The notes: generated from the sequence alone by a model not told the origin. A DNA stretch of 44,458 bases from Pseudoselenomonas ruminantium (GCF_900142515.1 NZ_FRBC01000025.1:1-44458); one strand, 5' to 3'; positions 26,747 to 35,823 are shown, counted from the first letter of the stretch. Numbers and translations are program-made.

Positions 26747-27199
26747 TTACTGCAAAAAAGATAAGAGCCTTTCGGTAACAATAGCAGCGGCACTTTTCGG
26801 TTTGACGATAATGAAAATATTGTCATCTCCAGCCACCGTTCCCAGTACTTCCGGCCAGTTGGCATGATCCAGAGCAGAAGCCACCGTATTGGCTCCACCG
26901 GGCAATGTCTTGACCACCACGATATTCTCACTGTAATCACAATTCACTACTGTATCCTGAAAGAGCCGCTGCATGCGTTCTTCCGTAAAGATAACTGTAT
27001 TTTTCATGGGATAGGCATAACGATACCGCCCATCACCACTGGGAACCTTTATCAGCATCATTTCCTTGATATCCCGTGACACCGTGGCCTGAGTTACCTT
27101 GATGCGCTGCTGACGCAGAGCATCGGCCAGTTCCTCCTGTGTTTCGATGATCTGAGTCTCGATGATATTTTTTATCACCGCCTGACGCACACTTTTCAC
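26747..27199 (-). CDS. argR: Arginine repressor
   Basis: Arginine-responsive DNA-binding hexamer controlling arginine synthesis and breakdown. N-terminal winged helix (IIETQEELADALRQQRIKVTQATVSRDIKEM) and C-terminal arginine-binding domain (GANTVASALDHANWPEVLGTVAGDDNIFII). The frame runs to 27262, overlapping nadK, but GGGAGG fits the GTG at 27199 (8-base spacing), giving 150 aa as usual for the family. No target operator was identified in this window. Confidence 0.94.
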   Translation of the reverse strand: MKSVRQAVIKNIIETQIIETQEELADALRQQRIKVTQATVSRDIKEMMLIKVPSGDGRYRYAYPMKNTVIFTEERMQRLFQDTVVNCDYSENIVVVKTLPGGANTVASALDHANWPEVLGTVAGDDNIFIIVKPKSAAAIVTERLLSFLQ

Positions 27200-27234
27200 G
27201 CTTTCACCCTCCCGTCTGTTCATCTTTATCCGAC

Positions 27235-28104
27235 TCATGATTCCACCCCATAATTTTTCCATAGTTTGGTTCTTAGAATCTGATAATAGTCTTTATCCTC
27301 AAATTTGATAATCCCGGCCCGGGCCGTAGACTTCATTACCGTCACTTCATCTCCTGGAAGCAGCCGAAAACTCTCCTGCCCATCAAAGGTCACGAGGATA
27401 TCCTGATGGATGGCTGCAATCTTGATATGCACCACATCATCTTCCCCCACCACCAGCGGACGCATATTAAACGTATGCGCACAAATCGGCGTTACCAGCA
27501 ATGCCTGAATGGACGGACTCATGATAGGGCCGCCTGCGGACAGGGAATAGGCCGTGGAGCCGGTGGGCGAGGATATGATAACGCCATCTGCCTTGTAATC
27601 CATCAGATGGGATTCATTGATGGACAGTCCCAGATGCAGCATGCGCGCCACACCGCCCTTGGTCACCACCACATCATTGATGGCATGGCCAAGGAAGCGC
27701 TCCTCCCCATCGGACTTGGCAAAGCCAGCCAAAAGCAGGCGATGTTCAATGCGGTAATCGCCATCCAGCAGCTTTTGCAGTTTCGTTTCCAGCTCGCCCA
27801 GCTCGATATCGGCCATAAAGCCCAGTGTGCCGATGTTGATGCCGCAGACAGGTACCGCGCTGGCACCATAGCGGCGGCAGACCCCCAGCAATGTGCCATC
27901 ACCGCCAATGGACAGGGCAATATCCGCCTGCTGTTTTTCGATATCCGGCACCCCTAAATATTCCAGTTCAAAGTATCGCGACTCATCTACAGGAAGCATC
28001 AAGCGCACATCTTTATCCTGATAAAACTGCAAGATCCGCCGCAGCACTTCCGGTGACTGCGGTTTGCTCACATTGGGAAATATGGCAATGGTCTTGATTG
28101 GCAT
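27235..28104 (-). CDS. nadK: NAD kinase
   Basis: Makes NADP from NAD with ATP or polyphosphate. 289 aa. The family motif GGDGTLL is near residue 68 and the NE/D-type motif lies around GHAINDVVV; SSPTGSTAYSLSAGGPI in the second domain is the conserved Gly-rich part. AAGGAGCG precedes the ATG. Sits between tlyA and argR. Confidence 0.96.
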   Translation of the reverse strand: MPIKTIAIFPNVSKPQSPEVLRRILQFYQDKDVRLMLPVDESRYFELEYLGVPDIEKQQADIALSIGGDGTLLGVCRRYGASAVPVCGINIGTLGFMADIELGELETKLQKLLDGDYRIEHRLLLAGFAKSDGEERFLGHAINDVVVTKGGVARMLHLGLSINESHLMDYKADGVIISSPTGSTAYSLSAGGPIMSPSIQALLVTPICAHTFNMRPLVVGEDDVVHIKIAAIHQDILVTFDGQESFRLLPGDEVTVMKSTARAGIIKFEDKDYYQILRTKLWKNYGVES

Positions 28105-28136
28105 AACACATCGCTCCTTAATTGGCCCTTTTTCGT

Positions 28137-28946
28137 TTATTTATCCAGTTCGCCGTGGGCTTCGGCCACTACCTGAAGAATGCGCTCTTCAGTGACCGTG
28201 TCCTCTTTCGTCTGGTCTTTTGACAAGCGGACGAGATATTCAATGTTGCCCTCCGGCCCTTTGACTGGCGAGAATGTCAGCGCCATCGTACAAAAACCGA
28301 TTTCGCGGGCAAAAGCCGTGACCTTGCGGATAACATCCTCATGCACCTTGGGATCGCGTACCACACCCTTCTTGCCGACATTTTCTCTGCCAGCTTCAAA
28401 TTGGGGCTTGATAAGTGCCACGACTTCACCATTATCATTCAGCAAGGTATGGGTGACAGGTAATACCTTAGTCAGGGAGATAAACGCCACATCAATCGAG
28501 GCAAAATCCAACAAAGTACCGATATCATCCGGTGTCACATTACGGATATTCGTGCGTTCCATATTGACCACGCGTTCATCGGTACGCAGTTTCCATGCCA
28601 GCTGACCATAGCCCACATCGATGGCGAAGACCTGCACGGCGCCATTCTGCAACATGCAGTCGGTAAAGCCGCCGGTGGAAGCGCCGATATCCGCACAGCG
28701 CTTGCCTGTGATTTCCACGCCGAATTCAGCCATAGCCTTGGCCAGTTTCAGGCCGCCGCGGCTCACATAGGGAATGTCATTGCCCAGCAGGCGGATTTCC
28801 GCCTCGGCTTTGACCGTAGCACCGGCCTTATCCACTTTCTGATTATCCACGAGGACCTCGCCTGCCATAATCATGCGCTTGGCCCGTTCCCGGCTGCCAG
28901 CCAGTCCGCGTTCGACCAAAAGTATATCTAATCTCTGTTTTGCCAT
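28137..28946 (-). CDS. tlyA: TlyA-family rRNA methyltransferase
   Basis: 269 aa. An S4 RNA-binding domain at residues 1-60 (RLDILLVERGLAGSRERAKR) is followed by an FtsJ-like SAM-binding domain (CADIGASTGGFTDCML near 85, then D and K residues of the active site). Family members 2'-O-methylate ribose in 16S/23S rRNA; older annotations call them hemolysin A. The ATG overlaps the dxs stop codon by one base (TAATG), so translation is coupled. Confidence 0.94.
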   Translation of the reverse strand: MAKQRLDILLVERGLAGSRERAKRMIMAGEVLVDNQKVDKAGATVKAEAEIRLLGNDIPYVSRGGLKLAKAMAEFGVEITGKRCADIGASTGGFTDCMLQNGAVQVFAIDVGYGQLAWKLRTDERVVNMERTNIRNVTPDDIGTLLDFASIDVAFISLTKVLPVTHTLLNDNGEVVALIKPQFEAGRENVGKKGVVRDPKVHEDVIRKVTAFAREIGFCTMALTFSPVKGPEGNIEYLVRLSKDQTKEDTVTEERILQVVAEAHGELDK

Positions 28947-30823
28947 TACTTCAATCTTTCCTTTATTCGTTCTGCCATCTGTTCCGGCTGCAAGCCGCAG
29001 AGCGTTAAGAGCTCTTCCTGTGTGCCCTGCTCCACAAACCGATCCGGCAAGCCCAGGCGCAATAAATCCACGCTGCGCGCCAGGCCACTGTCTGTCAGGT
29101 ATTCGGCCACGCCAGAGCCAAAACCGCCTACCAACGAGTTTTCTTCCACGGTTACCAAAAGGTTCACATGGCGCAGCCGCTGAATCATCTCCGTATCCAA
29201 AGGCTTGGCAAAGCGCATGTTCACGACAGCAGCGGAAATCCCTTGTTGCTGCAGAAGCTGCGCTGTTTCCATAGCCTTATACGTAATCGGCCCTAACGCC
29301 AGGATCGCCACATCACTGCCATCCCGCAAGATCTCAGCCTTCCCCACCGGGACATCACGGAACCCAGCCTGCAGTTCCACACCTTTGCCATTGCCACGGG
29401 GATAACGTACTGCTGTGGGTCTCTCCATTTTGACCGCCGTAGCCAGCATATCCCGTAGCTCTGCCTCATCTTTAGGCACGAAGATTGTCATGTTGGGCAT
29501 ATGCCGCAGGTAGGACAGGTCAAAGGCGCCATGATGAGTGGGCCCGTCGGCACCGACCAACCCGGCCCGGTCCAGGCACAACGTCACCGGTAGGTTCTGC
29601 AGGCACACATCGTGCATGAGCTGGTCATAAGCCCGCTGGGCAAAGGTGGAATAGAGTGCCACCACCGGATGCTTGCCATCCGCAGCCATGCCAGCCGCCA
29701 ACGTCACTGCATGTTCCTCGGCGATTCCCACATCAAAGAAGCGGGCGGGATATTCCTGGCCGAAGGCCTTGAGGCCTGTGCCGCTGGGCATAGCCGCTGT
29801 GATAGCCGTGATATTGCTGTCCTTGTCCGCCAGTTCAATCAGCGCCTTGCTGAAGACCGAAGTATAAGACGGCGCACCCTCTTTCGGCAGGCATTTGCCT
29901 GTTTCCTTATTGAATCTGCCGATGCCATGGAACTTATCCGGTTCCATTTCTGCAGGCACATATCCCTTGCCCTTTGTCGTATGGATATGGATCAGTACCG
30001 GGCCATTCATTTCCCGGGCACTTTGCAGGATTTCCTGCAACAGGCTGATATTGTGCCCATCTACCGGCCCGATGTAGTGAAAGCCCAATTCCTCAAAAAT
30101 GCCGCCGGGCACCAGCGCAGCCCGGACACTGTCCTTGACCACCTGCGCCGTGCGGAATGCCTTGTCCCCGATATGAGGAATGCTCATGAGCAGGCTGCCC
30201 ATGTCCTTTTTGGCCTTATTGTATTGCGGCGTGATGCGGATGCGGGACAAGTATTCGCTGAGACCGCCGACATTCTTGTCAATGGACATTTCATTGTCAT
30301 TCAGGATGACAATCAGTTTCTTGCCCAAATCGCCCGCCTGATTCAGTGCTTCAAAAGCTTCTCCGCCAGTCAGGGCGCCATCGCCGATTACGGCAATCAC
30401 TTCATTGTTCCGGCCGCTCAAGTCCCGCGATATCGCCATCCCCAGAGCGGCAGAAATCGACGTGCTGGCATGGCCGACACCGAAAGCATCATAATTCGAT
30501 TCAAAGCGGTTGGGAAAACCGGTGATCCCACCCTTCTGGCGCAGGGTATGGAACCTGTCCCGGCGGCCTGTGAGTATCTTGTGGCTGTAAGCCTGATGCC
30601 CCACATCCCAAATCAGCTTATCCTTAGGAAAGTTGAAGACGCTGTAAAGAGCCAATGTCAGCTCCACCGTCCCCAGACTCGGTGCCAGATGTCCCCCATT
30701 ATCGGCCACCGTCTCCACGATAAACTCCCGCAATTCCTTAGCGAGCCGCTCCAATTCGCTGACGCTGTAACGTTTGACGTCAGCTGCTTCCTTGATTTTT
30801 TCTAAAAGTGGATACATGATCAT
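28946..30823 (-). CDS. dxs: 1-deoxy-D-xylulose-5-phosphate synthase
   Basis: Thiamine-diphosphate enzyme that joins pyruvate and glyceraldehyde-3-phosphate, entry to the MEP isoprenoid pathway. About 625 aa. GHQAYSHKILTGR near residue 75, the TPP-binding motif GDGALTGGEAFEALN...LNDNEMSID around 150-185, and DRAGLVGADGPTHHGAFDLSYL near 420. The start is ambiguous among GTG 30829, ATG 30823 and ATG 30817; GGGGAAG favours one of the ATGs. It follows ispA by about 13 bases, so isoprenoid genes are co-expressed. Confidence 0.97.
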   Translation of the reverse strand: MIMYPLLEKIKEAADVKRYSVSELERLAKELREFIVETVADNGGHLAPSLGTVELTLALYSVFNFPKDKLIWDVGHQAYSHKILTGRRDRFHTLRQKGGITGFPNRFESNYDAFGVGHASTSISAALGMAISRDLSGRNNEVIAVIGDGALTGGEAFEALNQAGDLGKKLIVILNDNEMSIDKNVGGLSEYLSRIRITPQYNKAKKDMGSLLMSIPHIGDKAFRTAQVVKDSVRAALVPGGIFEELGFHYIGPVDGHNISLLQEILQSAREMNGPVLIHIHTTKGKGYVPAEMEPDKFHGIGRFNKETGKCLPKEGAPSYTSVFSKALIELADKDSNITAITAAMPSGTGLKAFGQEYPARFFDVGIAEEHAVTLAAGMAADGKHPVVALYSTFAQRAYDQLMHDVCLQNLPVTLCLDRAGLVGADGPTHHGAFDLSYLRHMPNMTIFVPKDEAELRDMLATAVKMERPTAVRYPRGNGKGVELQAGFRDVPVGKAEILRDGSDVAILALGPITYKAMETAQLLQQQGISAAVVNMRFAKPLDTEMIQRLRHVNLLVTVEENSLVGGFGSGVAEYLTDSGLARSVDLLRLGLPDRFVEQGTQEELLTLCGLQPEQMAERIKERLK

Positions 30824-30836
30824 CCGCACTTCCCCA

Positions 30837-31724
30837 TTATTTATTGCGTTTTACCAGATAGGCCACCAGTTCCCGCAGGAAATCTGCCTCATCCCCAAAC
30901 ATCTGCAAGGCATTCACAGCCGTATCCACAGCCTCCTGCGCCAGTTTCTGTGCTTCTTCCAGCGAAGTCAGCGTCACATAAGTGGACTTATGGTTCTTCT
31001 CATCACTGCCCACCGGCTTGCCAATCACGGCTTCATCACCGATGACATCCAGGATATCGTCGGTAATCTGGAAAGCCAGGCCGAAGTTATCCGCATATAC
31101 CGTCAGAGCCTGCAAAGCTTCCTCGCTGGCACCGCCCAGGATAGCGCCGCTGCGGATAGCGGCCCGGAACAGCGCCCCGGTCTTGCCCAAATGGATTTTT
31201 TTCATGGTCTCCATGGAAATCTGCTTATTTTCCGACTCCAGGTCAAGTGCCTGTCCACCGCCCATGCCATCGGGACCGGCAGCAATGCTGATTTCCCGTA
31301 CCACCTGTACCAGCGTTTCAGCCTTGACTCCCTGCTGGCGCAACATGACTTCAAAGGCCAGAGTCAGCAAGGCATCCCCGGCCAAAGTGGCCATGCCTGC
31401 ACCATAGACCTTATGGTTGGTGAGTTTGCCCCGGCGGTAATCATCATCATCCATGGCCGGCAGGTCATCATGAATCAGCGAATAGGTATGAATCATCTCC
31501 AGAGCGCAGGCTGTGGTCAGATAGTCCGTCCCCTTTGCCCCCACTGCATCGGCTGCGGCCATCAGCATCACCGGGCGCAGGCGTTTGCCGCCAGCCATCA
31601 GGCTGTATTTCATGGACTCACAGAGCGTCTTGTCCAAAGGATTTTCTTCATTCAATTCTTTTACCAGCTGCGCCTCTACCAAAGCACTGCGTTCCTGCCA
31701 GATTTTCTTCAATTCCATGGTCAT
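30837..31724 (-). CDS. ispA: Polyprenyl (farnesyl/geranylgeranyl) diphosphate synthase
   Basis: Condenses isopentenyl diphosphate with allylic diphosphates. 295 aa. The first aspartate-rich motif is in DDLPAMDDDDYRRG and the second in FQITDDILDVIGD. The residues before the first motif (YSLIH) bear on chain length, but I cannot decide between C15 and C20 products. Its ATG overlaps the xseB stop by four bases. Confidence 0.95.
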   Translation of the reverse strand: MTMELKKIWQERSALVEAQLVKELNEENPLDKTLCESMKYSLMAGGKRLRPVMLMAAADAVGAKGTDYLTTACALEMIHTYSLIHDDLPAMDDDDYRRGKLTNHKVYGAGMATLAGDALLTLAFEVMLRQQGVKAETLVQVVREISIAAGPDGMGGGQALDLESENKQISMETMKKIHLGKTGALFRAAIRSGAILGGASEEALQALTVYADNFGLAFQITDDILDVIGDEAVIGKPVGSDEKNHKSTYVTLTSLEEAQKLAQEAVDTAVNALQMFGDEADFLRELVAYLVKRNK

Positions 31725-31960
31725 TCCCCTTCTATGTTCAATTCTGCTTCCGCAATCTTATTGCCGTCTTTTTTGATTACCAGATCCATGGCCGCTTCGG
31801 CCTTGGCCAGTTCCTGCAGGCAGGCTTCGCCAAGCTTCATGCCCTCCGTGTAATTGGCCATCAGCTCCTTGAGGCTGGTATCGCTCTGTTCCATCGCTTC
31901 CACGATGGCTTCCAGCTTGTCCAGCGATTCCTCAAAGGAAAGTTCTTTTTTTCTTGGCAT
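31721..31960 (-). CDS. xseB: Exodeoxyribonuclease VII small subunit
   Basis: 79 aa helical protein with the family core SFEESLDKLEAIVEAMEQSD and YTEGMKLGEACLQEL. Forms exonuclease VII, a single-strand-specific nuclease, with XseA. The ATG overlaps the xseA stop by one base (TAATG), as expected for subunits made together. Confidence 0.95.
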   Translation of the reverse strand: MPRKKELSFEESLDKLEAIVEAMEQSDTSLKELMANYTEGMKLGEACLQELAKAEAAMDLVIKKDGNKIAEAELNIEGE

Positions 31961-33165
31961 TACCTGTCACCCTTTTCCTTTATTGCAAGTGTCCGCACGA
32001 AGATACTACCGTCCCTGAGCGTCACCTTCAGTTCATCATTCACCGCCACATCCCTTACACTCGTGATGAGTTTATCCTGCCTAGTCAGGAGGCCATAGCC
32101 CCGGCCCATCACGGCGGCCGGATTGATGGCCGCCAGACGGTTCAGAAGCAGGCCCAGACGGTGCCGTTTGGCCTGCATATCCGCCTGCGCCGATTTCTGC
32201 AAACCGGCCAGCAGGAAGTCCAGCCGCTGGCGCCGTTCTGCCAGCATGGCCTGCGGCTCCCGCAGCACACGGCTTTGCAGGATATTTTCGAGCCTTGCCC
32301 GGCGGGCGGCGATGGCCCCCTGCATCTGACGGGTCAGTTGCCCGGTCAGGTTCTCCACCTGACGTCTGACTTCTGCCCGGTCAGGCACGGCCAGCTCCGC
32401 AGCCTGCGACGGTGTGGCTGCCCGCACATCAGCGGCAAAATCTGCCAACGTGAAGTCCGTCTCATGGCCTACGGCGGAAATCAGCGGCACCTTCGCCGCC
32501 GCAATGGCCCTGACCACCACTTCCTCATTGAAGGCCCATAAATCCTCCATCGAACCGCCGCCACGTCCCGCAATGATCACATCCACGGGATATTTGCGGG
32601 AGAAAAAGCCAATGCCGGCGGCAATCTGTCCTGCGGCGCCTTCCCCCTGTACCTGCACAGGATAAAGCACCAACTGCACCTGTGGCCAGCGCCGCTTGGA
32701 TACCCGGTAGATATCTCGAAGCACCGCGCCAGCGGAGCTGGTCACGACGCCGATCTTTTTGGGAAATGCCGGCAGGACTCGTTTTCTTGACGCGTCAAAC
32801 AGACCCTCCGCGGCCAACTTTTCCTTGAGCTGTTCAAAGGCCAGAGCCAGATCTCCCGTCCCTTCAGGCAGGAGGCTTTCGACATAGAGCTGATAAACGC
32901 CGTCCCGCTCATAGACCGAGATGCTGCCACCTGCCACTGCCTGCATGCCGTTCTGAGGCACGAAGCGCAAGGCTCCCGCATAACTGCGGAACATCACGCA
33001 TTTCAGCGCGGAATTTGCATCCTTCAGCGTGAAATAGCAATGGCCGGAAGGATATCTCTTGAAATTGGAAATCTCTCCCCGCACGGCAATGCCCCTAAGC
33101 ACCGGTTCTCCAGCCAGCAGATCTTTTATATAGCGATTCACATCGCTGACGGAATGAACAGTCAC
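31960..33165 (-). CDS. xseA: Exodeoxyribonuclease VII large subunit
   Basis: Catalytic subunit of exonuclease VII. N-terminal OB fold (RGEISNFKRYPSGHCYFTLKD) followed by the catalytic core with IAAGRGGGSMEDLWAFNEE and SAVGHETDFTLADFAADVRAATPSQAAE, then a coiled-coil tail. The open frame reaches 33288, but the extra residues are encoded by the palindromic repeat at 33215-33330 and do not resemble the family; the GTG at 33165, 10 bases past a G6 tract, gives about 401 aa beginning just before the OB fold. An ATG at 33183 is the alternative. In many Firmicutes folD lies between nusB and xseA; here the repeat does. Confidence 0.93.
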   Translation of the reverse strand: MTVHSVSDVNRYIKDLLAGEPVLRGIAVRGEISNFKRYPSGHCYFTLKDANSALKCVMFRSYAGALRFVPQNGMQAVAGGSISVYERDGVYQLYVESLLPEGTGDLALAFEQLKEKLAAEGLFDASRKRVLPAFPKKIGVVTSSAGAVLRDIYRVSKRRWPQVQLVLYPVQVQGEGAAGQIAAGIGFFSRKYPVDVIIAGRGGGSMEDLWAFNEEVVVRAIAAAKVPLISAVGHETDFTLADFAADVRAATPSQAAELAVPDRAEVRRQVENLTGQLTRQMQGAIAARRARLENILQSRVLREPQAMLAERRQRLDFLLAGLQKSAQADMQAKRHRLGLLLNRLAAINPAAVMGRGYGLLTRQDKLITSVRDVAVNDELKVTLRDGSIFVRTLAIKEKGDR

Positions 33166-33214
33166 AACACGCAAGCCCCCCATACGCACGAAACTGGAGC
33201 TATGAACAGCCTGC

Positions 33215-33330
33215 ACCCTGGGGAAGGTGTCAGCTATCGGCTGACGGAAAGGGCATAAGGCACATCTGTCCTCAAAAGCCCCTTCCACCGCTTACGCGGT
33301 CCCCCTCCCCCCATAGGGGGCGGCTCTTTT
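33215..33330. repeat. GC-rich palindromic repeat elements
   Basis: Two adjacent inverted-repeat units. Unit 1 has GTCAGC-TATCG-GCTGAC at 33229-33245, flanked by GGGGAAGG and GGAAAGGG. Unit 2 has ACCGC-TTAC-GCGGT at 33287-33300, a C5-ATA-G5 hairpin at 33308-33320, and outer arms AAAAGCC / GGCTCTTTT (33274-33280, 33322-33330). The style (small hairpins within C/G-rich flanks, extending into a gene start) is that of short interspersed bacterial repeats. Copy number must be checked outside this window. Confidence 0.7.
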
Positions 33331-33351
33331 CACAGCTCCAGTATTGGTCAA

Positions 33352-33777
33352 TCACTGAGCCTTCATCATGGCTCCGAGTATGCCGTTGACATAACGGCTG
33401 GAATCATCCGTACCATACTTTTTCGCCAGTTCCACAGCTTCATTAATCGCAATATTCGGTGTGAGCTTTTCCTCCGCGAAACGAATCTCAAAGGTTGCCA
33501 ATCGCGTGATATTGCGGTCCACCGTTGCCATACGCTCAATTTTCCAATCCTTGGAACTGGTGGCAATCAGGCTGTCGATGTCTGCTATATGTGCTCTGGT
33601 TCCATGTACCAGCGCCTTTACAAACTCCCGGTCATGAGCACTCATTTTTTCGGCCTCGCCCAAAACCGTATCGATAGCGAGCGTTTCATACTGCTCCTGC
33701 TGATCTGCCTCGCCCGGATTCAAATCTAATTGGAAAAGCGCCTGCAGGGCTGCTTCCCTTGCTTGTCTACGACTCAT
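33352..33777 (-). CDS. nusB: Transcription antitermination factor NusB
   Basis: 141-aa all-helical RNA-binding protein that with NusE/S10 binds boxA in rRNA leaders. Signatures RRQAREAALQALFQLD at the N-terminus, and FAEEKLTPNIAINEAVELAKKYG and RYVNGILGAM near the C-terminus. AAGGAAGG precedes the ATG. A boxA site it could act on is at 275-287. Confidence 0.96.
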   Translation of the reverse strand: MSRRQAREAALQALFQLDLNPGEADQQEQYETLAIDTVLGEAEKMSAHDREFVKALVHGTRAHIADIDSLIATSSKDWKIERMATVDRNITRLATFEIRFAEEKLTPNIAINEAVELAKKYGTDDSSRYVNGILGAMMKAQ

Positions 33778-33818
33778 TACTTACCTTCCTTAAATCCTTA
33801 CTTTTCACAAACACGTCT

Positions 33819-34064
33819 TCATCGCTGAAAACGTTCAAACAACTGCCATGCCTTTTCACGTACACGTTCTACGGCATCTTCTCCGTTATCCAGCTGACAC
33901 CCGATAAACAGGCCAATCAGGCCGCAACAGATTACGAAAAAGGTATGCCAAAAACCAAAGATCAGAACGGCTGTACCCAGAAGCATGCCAATCCCAAAAC
34001 CTAAGGTCTTTCCGCGGTGATCCTGCCATAACCGGGTCAGCATATGCTCAAATTCTTCCTTCAC
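33819..34064 (-). CDS. DUF2273 small membrane protein
   Basis: 81 aa with two closely spaced hydrophobic segments (GKTLGFGIGMLLGTAVLIFG and FVICCGLIGLFIGC), the pattern of DUF2273 proteins that accompany amaP and Asp23 genes in Firmicutes. Starts at GTG, 4 bases after GAGG, and 14 bases after amaP. Probably part of the Asp23 envelope-stress group; the exact role is unknown. Confidence 0.85.
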   Translation of the reverse strand: MKEEFEHMLTRLWQDHRGKTLGFGIGMLLGTAVLIFGFWHTFFVICCGLIGLFIGCQLDNGEDAVERVREKAWQLFERFQR

Positions 34065-34078
34065 TATGCCTCACCGCC

Positions 34079-34654
34079 TTAAACCACACGATGTTTCTTT
34101 TCTGGCTCCGCATCAGAAACTTCCGATACCACCACATTCACAGGAACATCTTCCAATGCCATAGTACGACGGAAATGTTCCTGTACCCGGTCTGTAAGCG
34201 TCTTAGCCACTTGAGAAACGTCCGCCTCCCGGCCCACGGATAGATCCACATCCAAGGACAGGCTGGCCGCTCCTCCCTTCTGAGTCTTAGCCTTGATCTT
34301 CACCCGGGCATCACGCACGCCATGGACTTCCCGCGCCATGCGGTCAGCCAGGCTGCGCATAGCCTCCAGTGCCACCCGGACCTCACCACGCGGGCCCGCA
34401 TCAATGACATACTCACCTTTGCTGATTGATGTGTCACCTGGCTTGCGCGAAAAAACTGCCAACAACAGTTTCACCGAAATCAGCAAAAACACCATACAGA
34501 CTGCCAGTGTCTCCTGCTGAGCCAAAACATAATGAAGCTGCTTGAGCCATACATTCTCCGGCAAGATCTGCACAAATGCCGCCAACACTGCTCCCGACAA
34601 CGCAAGCCCTGCCAACGAAAGCAGCAACAACAAAAACCGATTGATTACGCTCAT
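34079..34654 (-). CDS. amaP: Asp23 membrane anchor protein AmaP
   Basis: 191 aa with membrane segments at about residues 6-27 and 46-66, then a cytoplasmic domain related to Asp23 (GEVRVALEAMRSLADRMAREVHGVRDARVKIK). AmaP proteins tether Asp23 to the membrane. Sits directly downstream of the Asp23 gene. Confidence 0.87.
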   Translation of the reverse strand: MSVINRFLLLLLSLAGLALSGAVLAAFVQILPENVWLKQLHYVLAQQETLAVCMVFLLISVKLLLAVFSRKPGDTSISKGEYVIDAGPRGEVRVALEAMRSLADRMAREVHGVRDARVKIKAKTQKGGAASLSLDVDLSVGREADVSQVAKTLTDRVQEHFRRTMALEDVPVNVVVSEVSDAEPEKKHRVV

Positions 34655-34682
34655 AGATTACGCCTCTTCCGCCATACGGCCC

Positions 34683-35084
34683 TTAGCGGACGCGCACCTC
34701 TTCCGCCTTTTCCTCTTCATCGGGGAAACCTACGCCCTGCACATGGACATTGACTTCCACTACGGAAAGGCCCGTCATATTCTCAATGGCCTGTTTGACA
34801 TTTTCCTGCGCAGCCAATGCCACATCCGGTATGCGCACACCGTATTTTACGATGATATAGAGGTCAACGGCAGCTTCCTTCTCTCCGACTTCAACCTTTA
34901 CACCTTTGGCGAAGTTCTTGCGCCCCAGCATCTCAGCAATACCGCCGGCAATGCCACCGCTCATGCCGGCAATGCCTTCCACTTCCGTAGCAGCAAGGCC
35001 AGCAATAATGCTGACAACTTCATCAGCAATGCGAATCGAGCCCAGAGAATTGTCTTTTTTTACCATTTCTTTTGCCTGTTCCAT
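34683..35084 (-). CDS. Asp23/Gls24 envelope stress protein
   Basis: 133 aa with the DUF322 pattern: SIRIADEVVSIIAGLAATEVEGIAGM at the N-terminus and DLYIIVKYGVRIPDVALAAQENVKQAIE in the middle. Cytoplasmic protein that polymerises at the membrane via AmaP in cell-wall stress. GGAGG fits the ATG at 35084 rather than the one five codons upstream (35099). Corresponds in position to yqhY upstream of nusB in Bacillus. Confidence 0.92.
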   Translation of the reverse strand: MEQAKEMVKKDNSLGSIRIADEVVSIIAGLAATEVEGIAGMSGGIAGGIAEMLGRKNFAKGVKVEVGEKEAAVDLYIIVKYGVRIPDVALAAQENVKQAIENMTGLSVVEVNVHVQGVGFPDEEEKAEEVRVR

Positions 35085-35136
35085 TACAAATCCCTCCATA
35101 CCATCTGACTCACAAAATAATATCTGTGTCTATTAT

Positions 35137-35164
35137 ATCATATCTTTCGCGAATAAATAGGCAA
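35137..35164 (-). promoter_or_regulatory. Candidate promoter of the Asp23 operon
   Basis: Minus strand: -35 TTGCCT at 35159-35164, 16-nt spacer, -10 TATGAT at 35137-35142; an overlapping TATAAT at 35132-35137 is an alternative -10. Confidence 0.6.
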
Positions 35165-35210
35165 AATCCTGCAAATTTATGCAAGTTTATGGGAAATTAC
35201 ATGCAACGCT

Positions 35211-35243
35211 AAAAACTGCCGCACCATTGAAATGATGCGGCAG
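35211..35243 (-). terminator. Terminator of efp
   Basis: CTGCCGCA pairs with TGCGGCAG (35216-35223 with 35236-35243) and on the minus strand is followed by five T. It lies 22 bases after the efp stop. Confidence 0.9.
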
Positions 35244-35265
35244 TAACCGAACATCTTGAACTTAA

Positions 35266-35823
35266 TTATGCACGTTCGATGTAGTTACCCGTGCGGGTAT
35301 CGATGCGCAGCACATCGCCCTCGTTGATGAAGAGCGGTACGCGAACTTCGTAGCCAGTCTCGAGCTTAGCCATCTTCGTTGCGCCCGTAGCCGTGTTACC
35401 CTTTACGCTGGGTTCGCATTCCGTAACTTCGAGGTTAACGGAGTTCGGCAGGCTGATGCCGATGATGCGACCCTTGAAAGTCTGGAGATTCACTTCCATG
35501 TTTTCTTTCAGGTAGTTCAGAGCATCGCCGAGCGTCTCGGTGTTGAGTTCGCTCTGTTCATAGGTTTCCGTATCCATGAACGTATACATGCCATCCGCTT
35601 CATAGAGATACTGCATCGTGCGGGTCTCGAGGTGAGCAGCCGGCATCTTTTCATTCGGGTTGAACGTACGTTCTACCACTGCACCAGTCTCAACGTTCTT
35701 GATTTTCGTGCGCACAAAAGCAGCGCCCTTACCCGGCTTTACATGCTGGAAGTCCACAATCTGCCATACGTTGCCATCGATTTCAATGGTCAAACCCGTG
35801 CGAAAATCAGTACTATTAATCAT
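35266..35823 (-). CDS. efp: Elongation factor P
   Basis: 185-aa three-domain translation factor that relieves ribosome stalling at polyproline. The N-terminal KOW domain has FQHVKPGKGAAFVRTK; the tip Lys that may be modified is in this loop. Then GNTATGATKMAKLETGYEVRVP and the C-terminal RIDTRTGNYIERA. The frame runs up to 35889 but the promoter -10 overlaps that point; GGAGGG fits the ATG at 35823 and the family's length. Monocistronic. Confidence 0.97.
   Translation of the reverse strand: MINSTDFRTGLTIEIDGNVWQIVDFQHVKPGKGAAFVRTKIKNVETGAVVERTFNPNEKMPAAHLETRTMQYLYEADGMYTFMDTETYEQSELNTETLGDALNYLKENMEVNLQTFKGRIIGISLPNSVNLEVTECEPSVKGNTATGATKMAKLETGYEVRVPLFINEGDVLRIDTRTGNYIERA

Noticed and set aside
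29612-30805. 397-codon plus-strand open frame
   Set aside because: It lies wholly antisense to dxs, whose motifs are unmistakable; its composition (rich in His, Arg, Gln) is that of a shadow frame and it lacks a ribosome-binding site.
33166-33288. N-terminal extension of XseA
   Set aside because: Encoded by palindromic repeats, unlike the family; a start near 33165-33183 fits the OB fold and a plausible ribosome-binding site.
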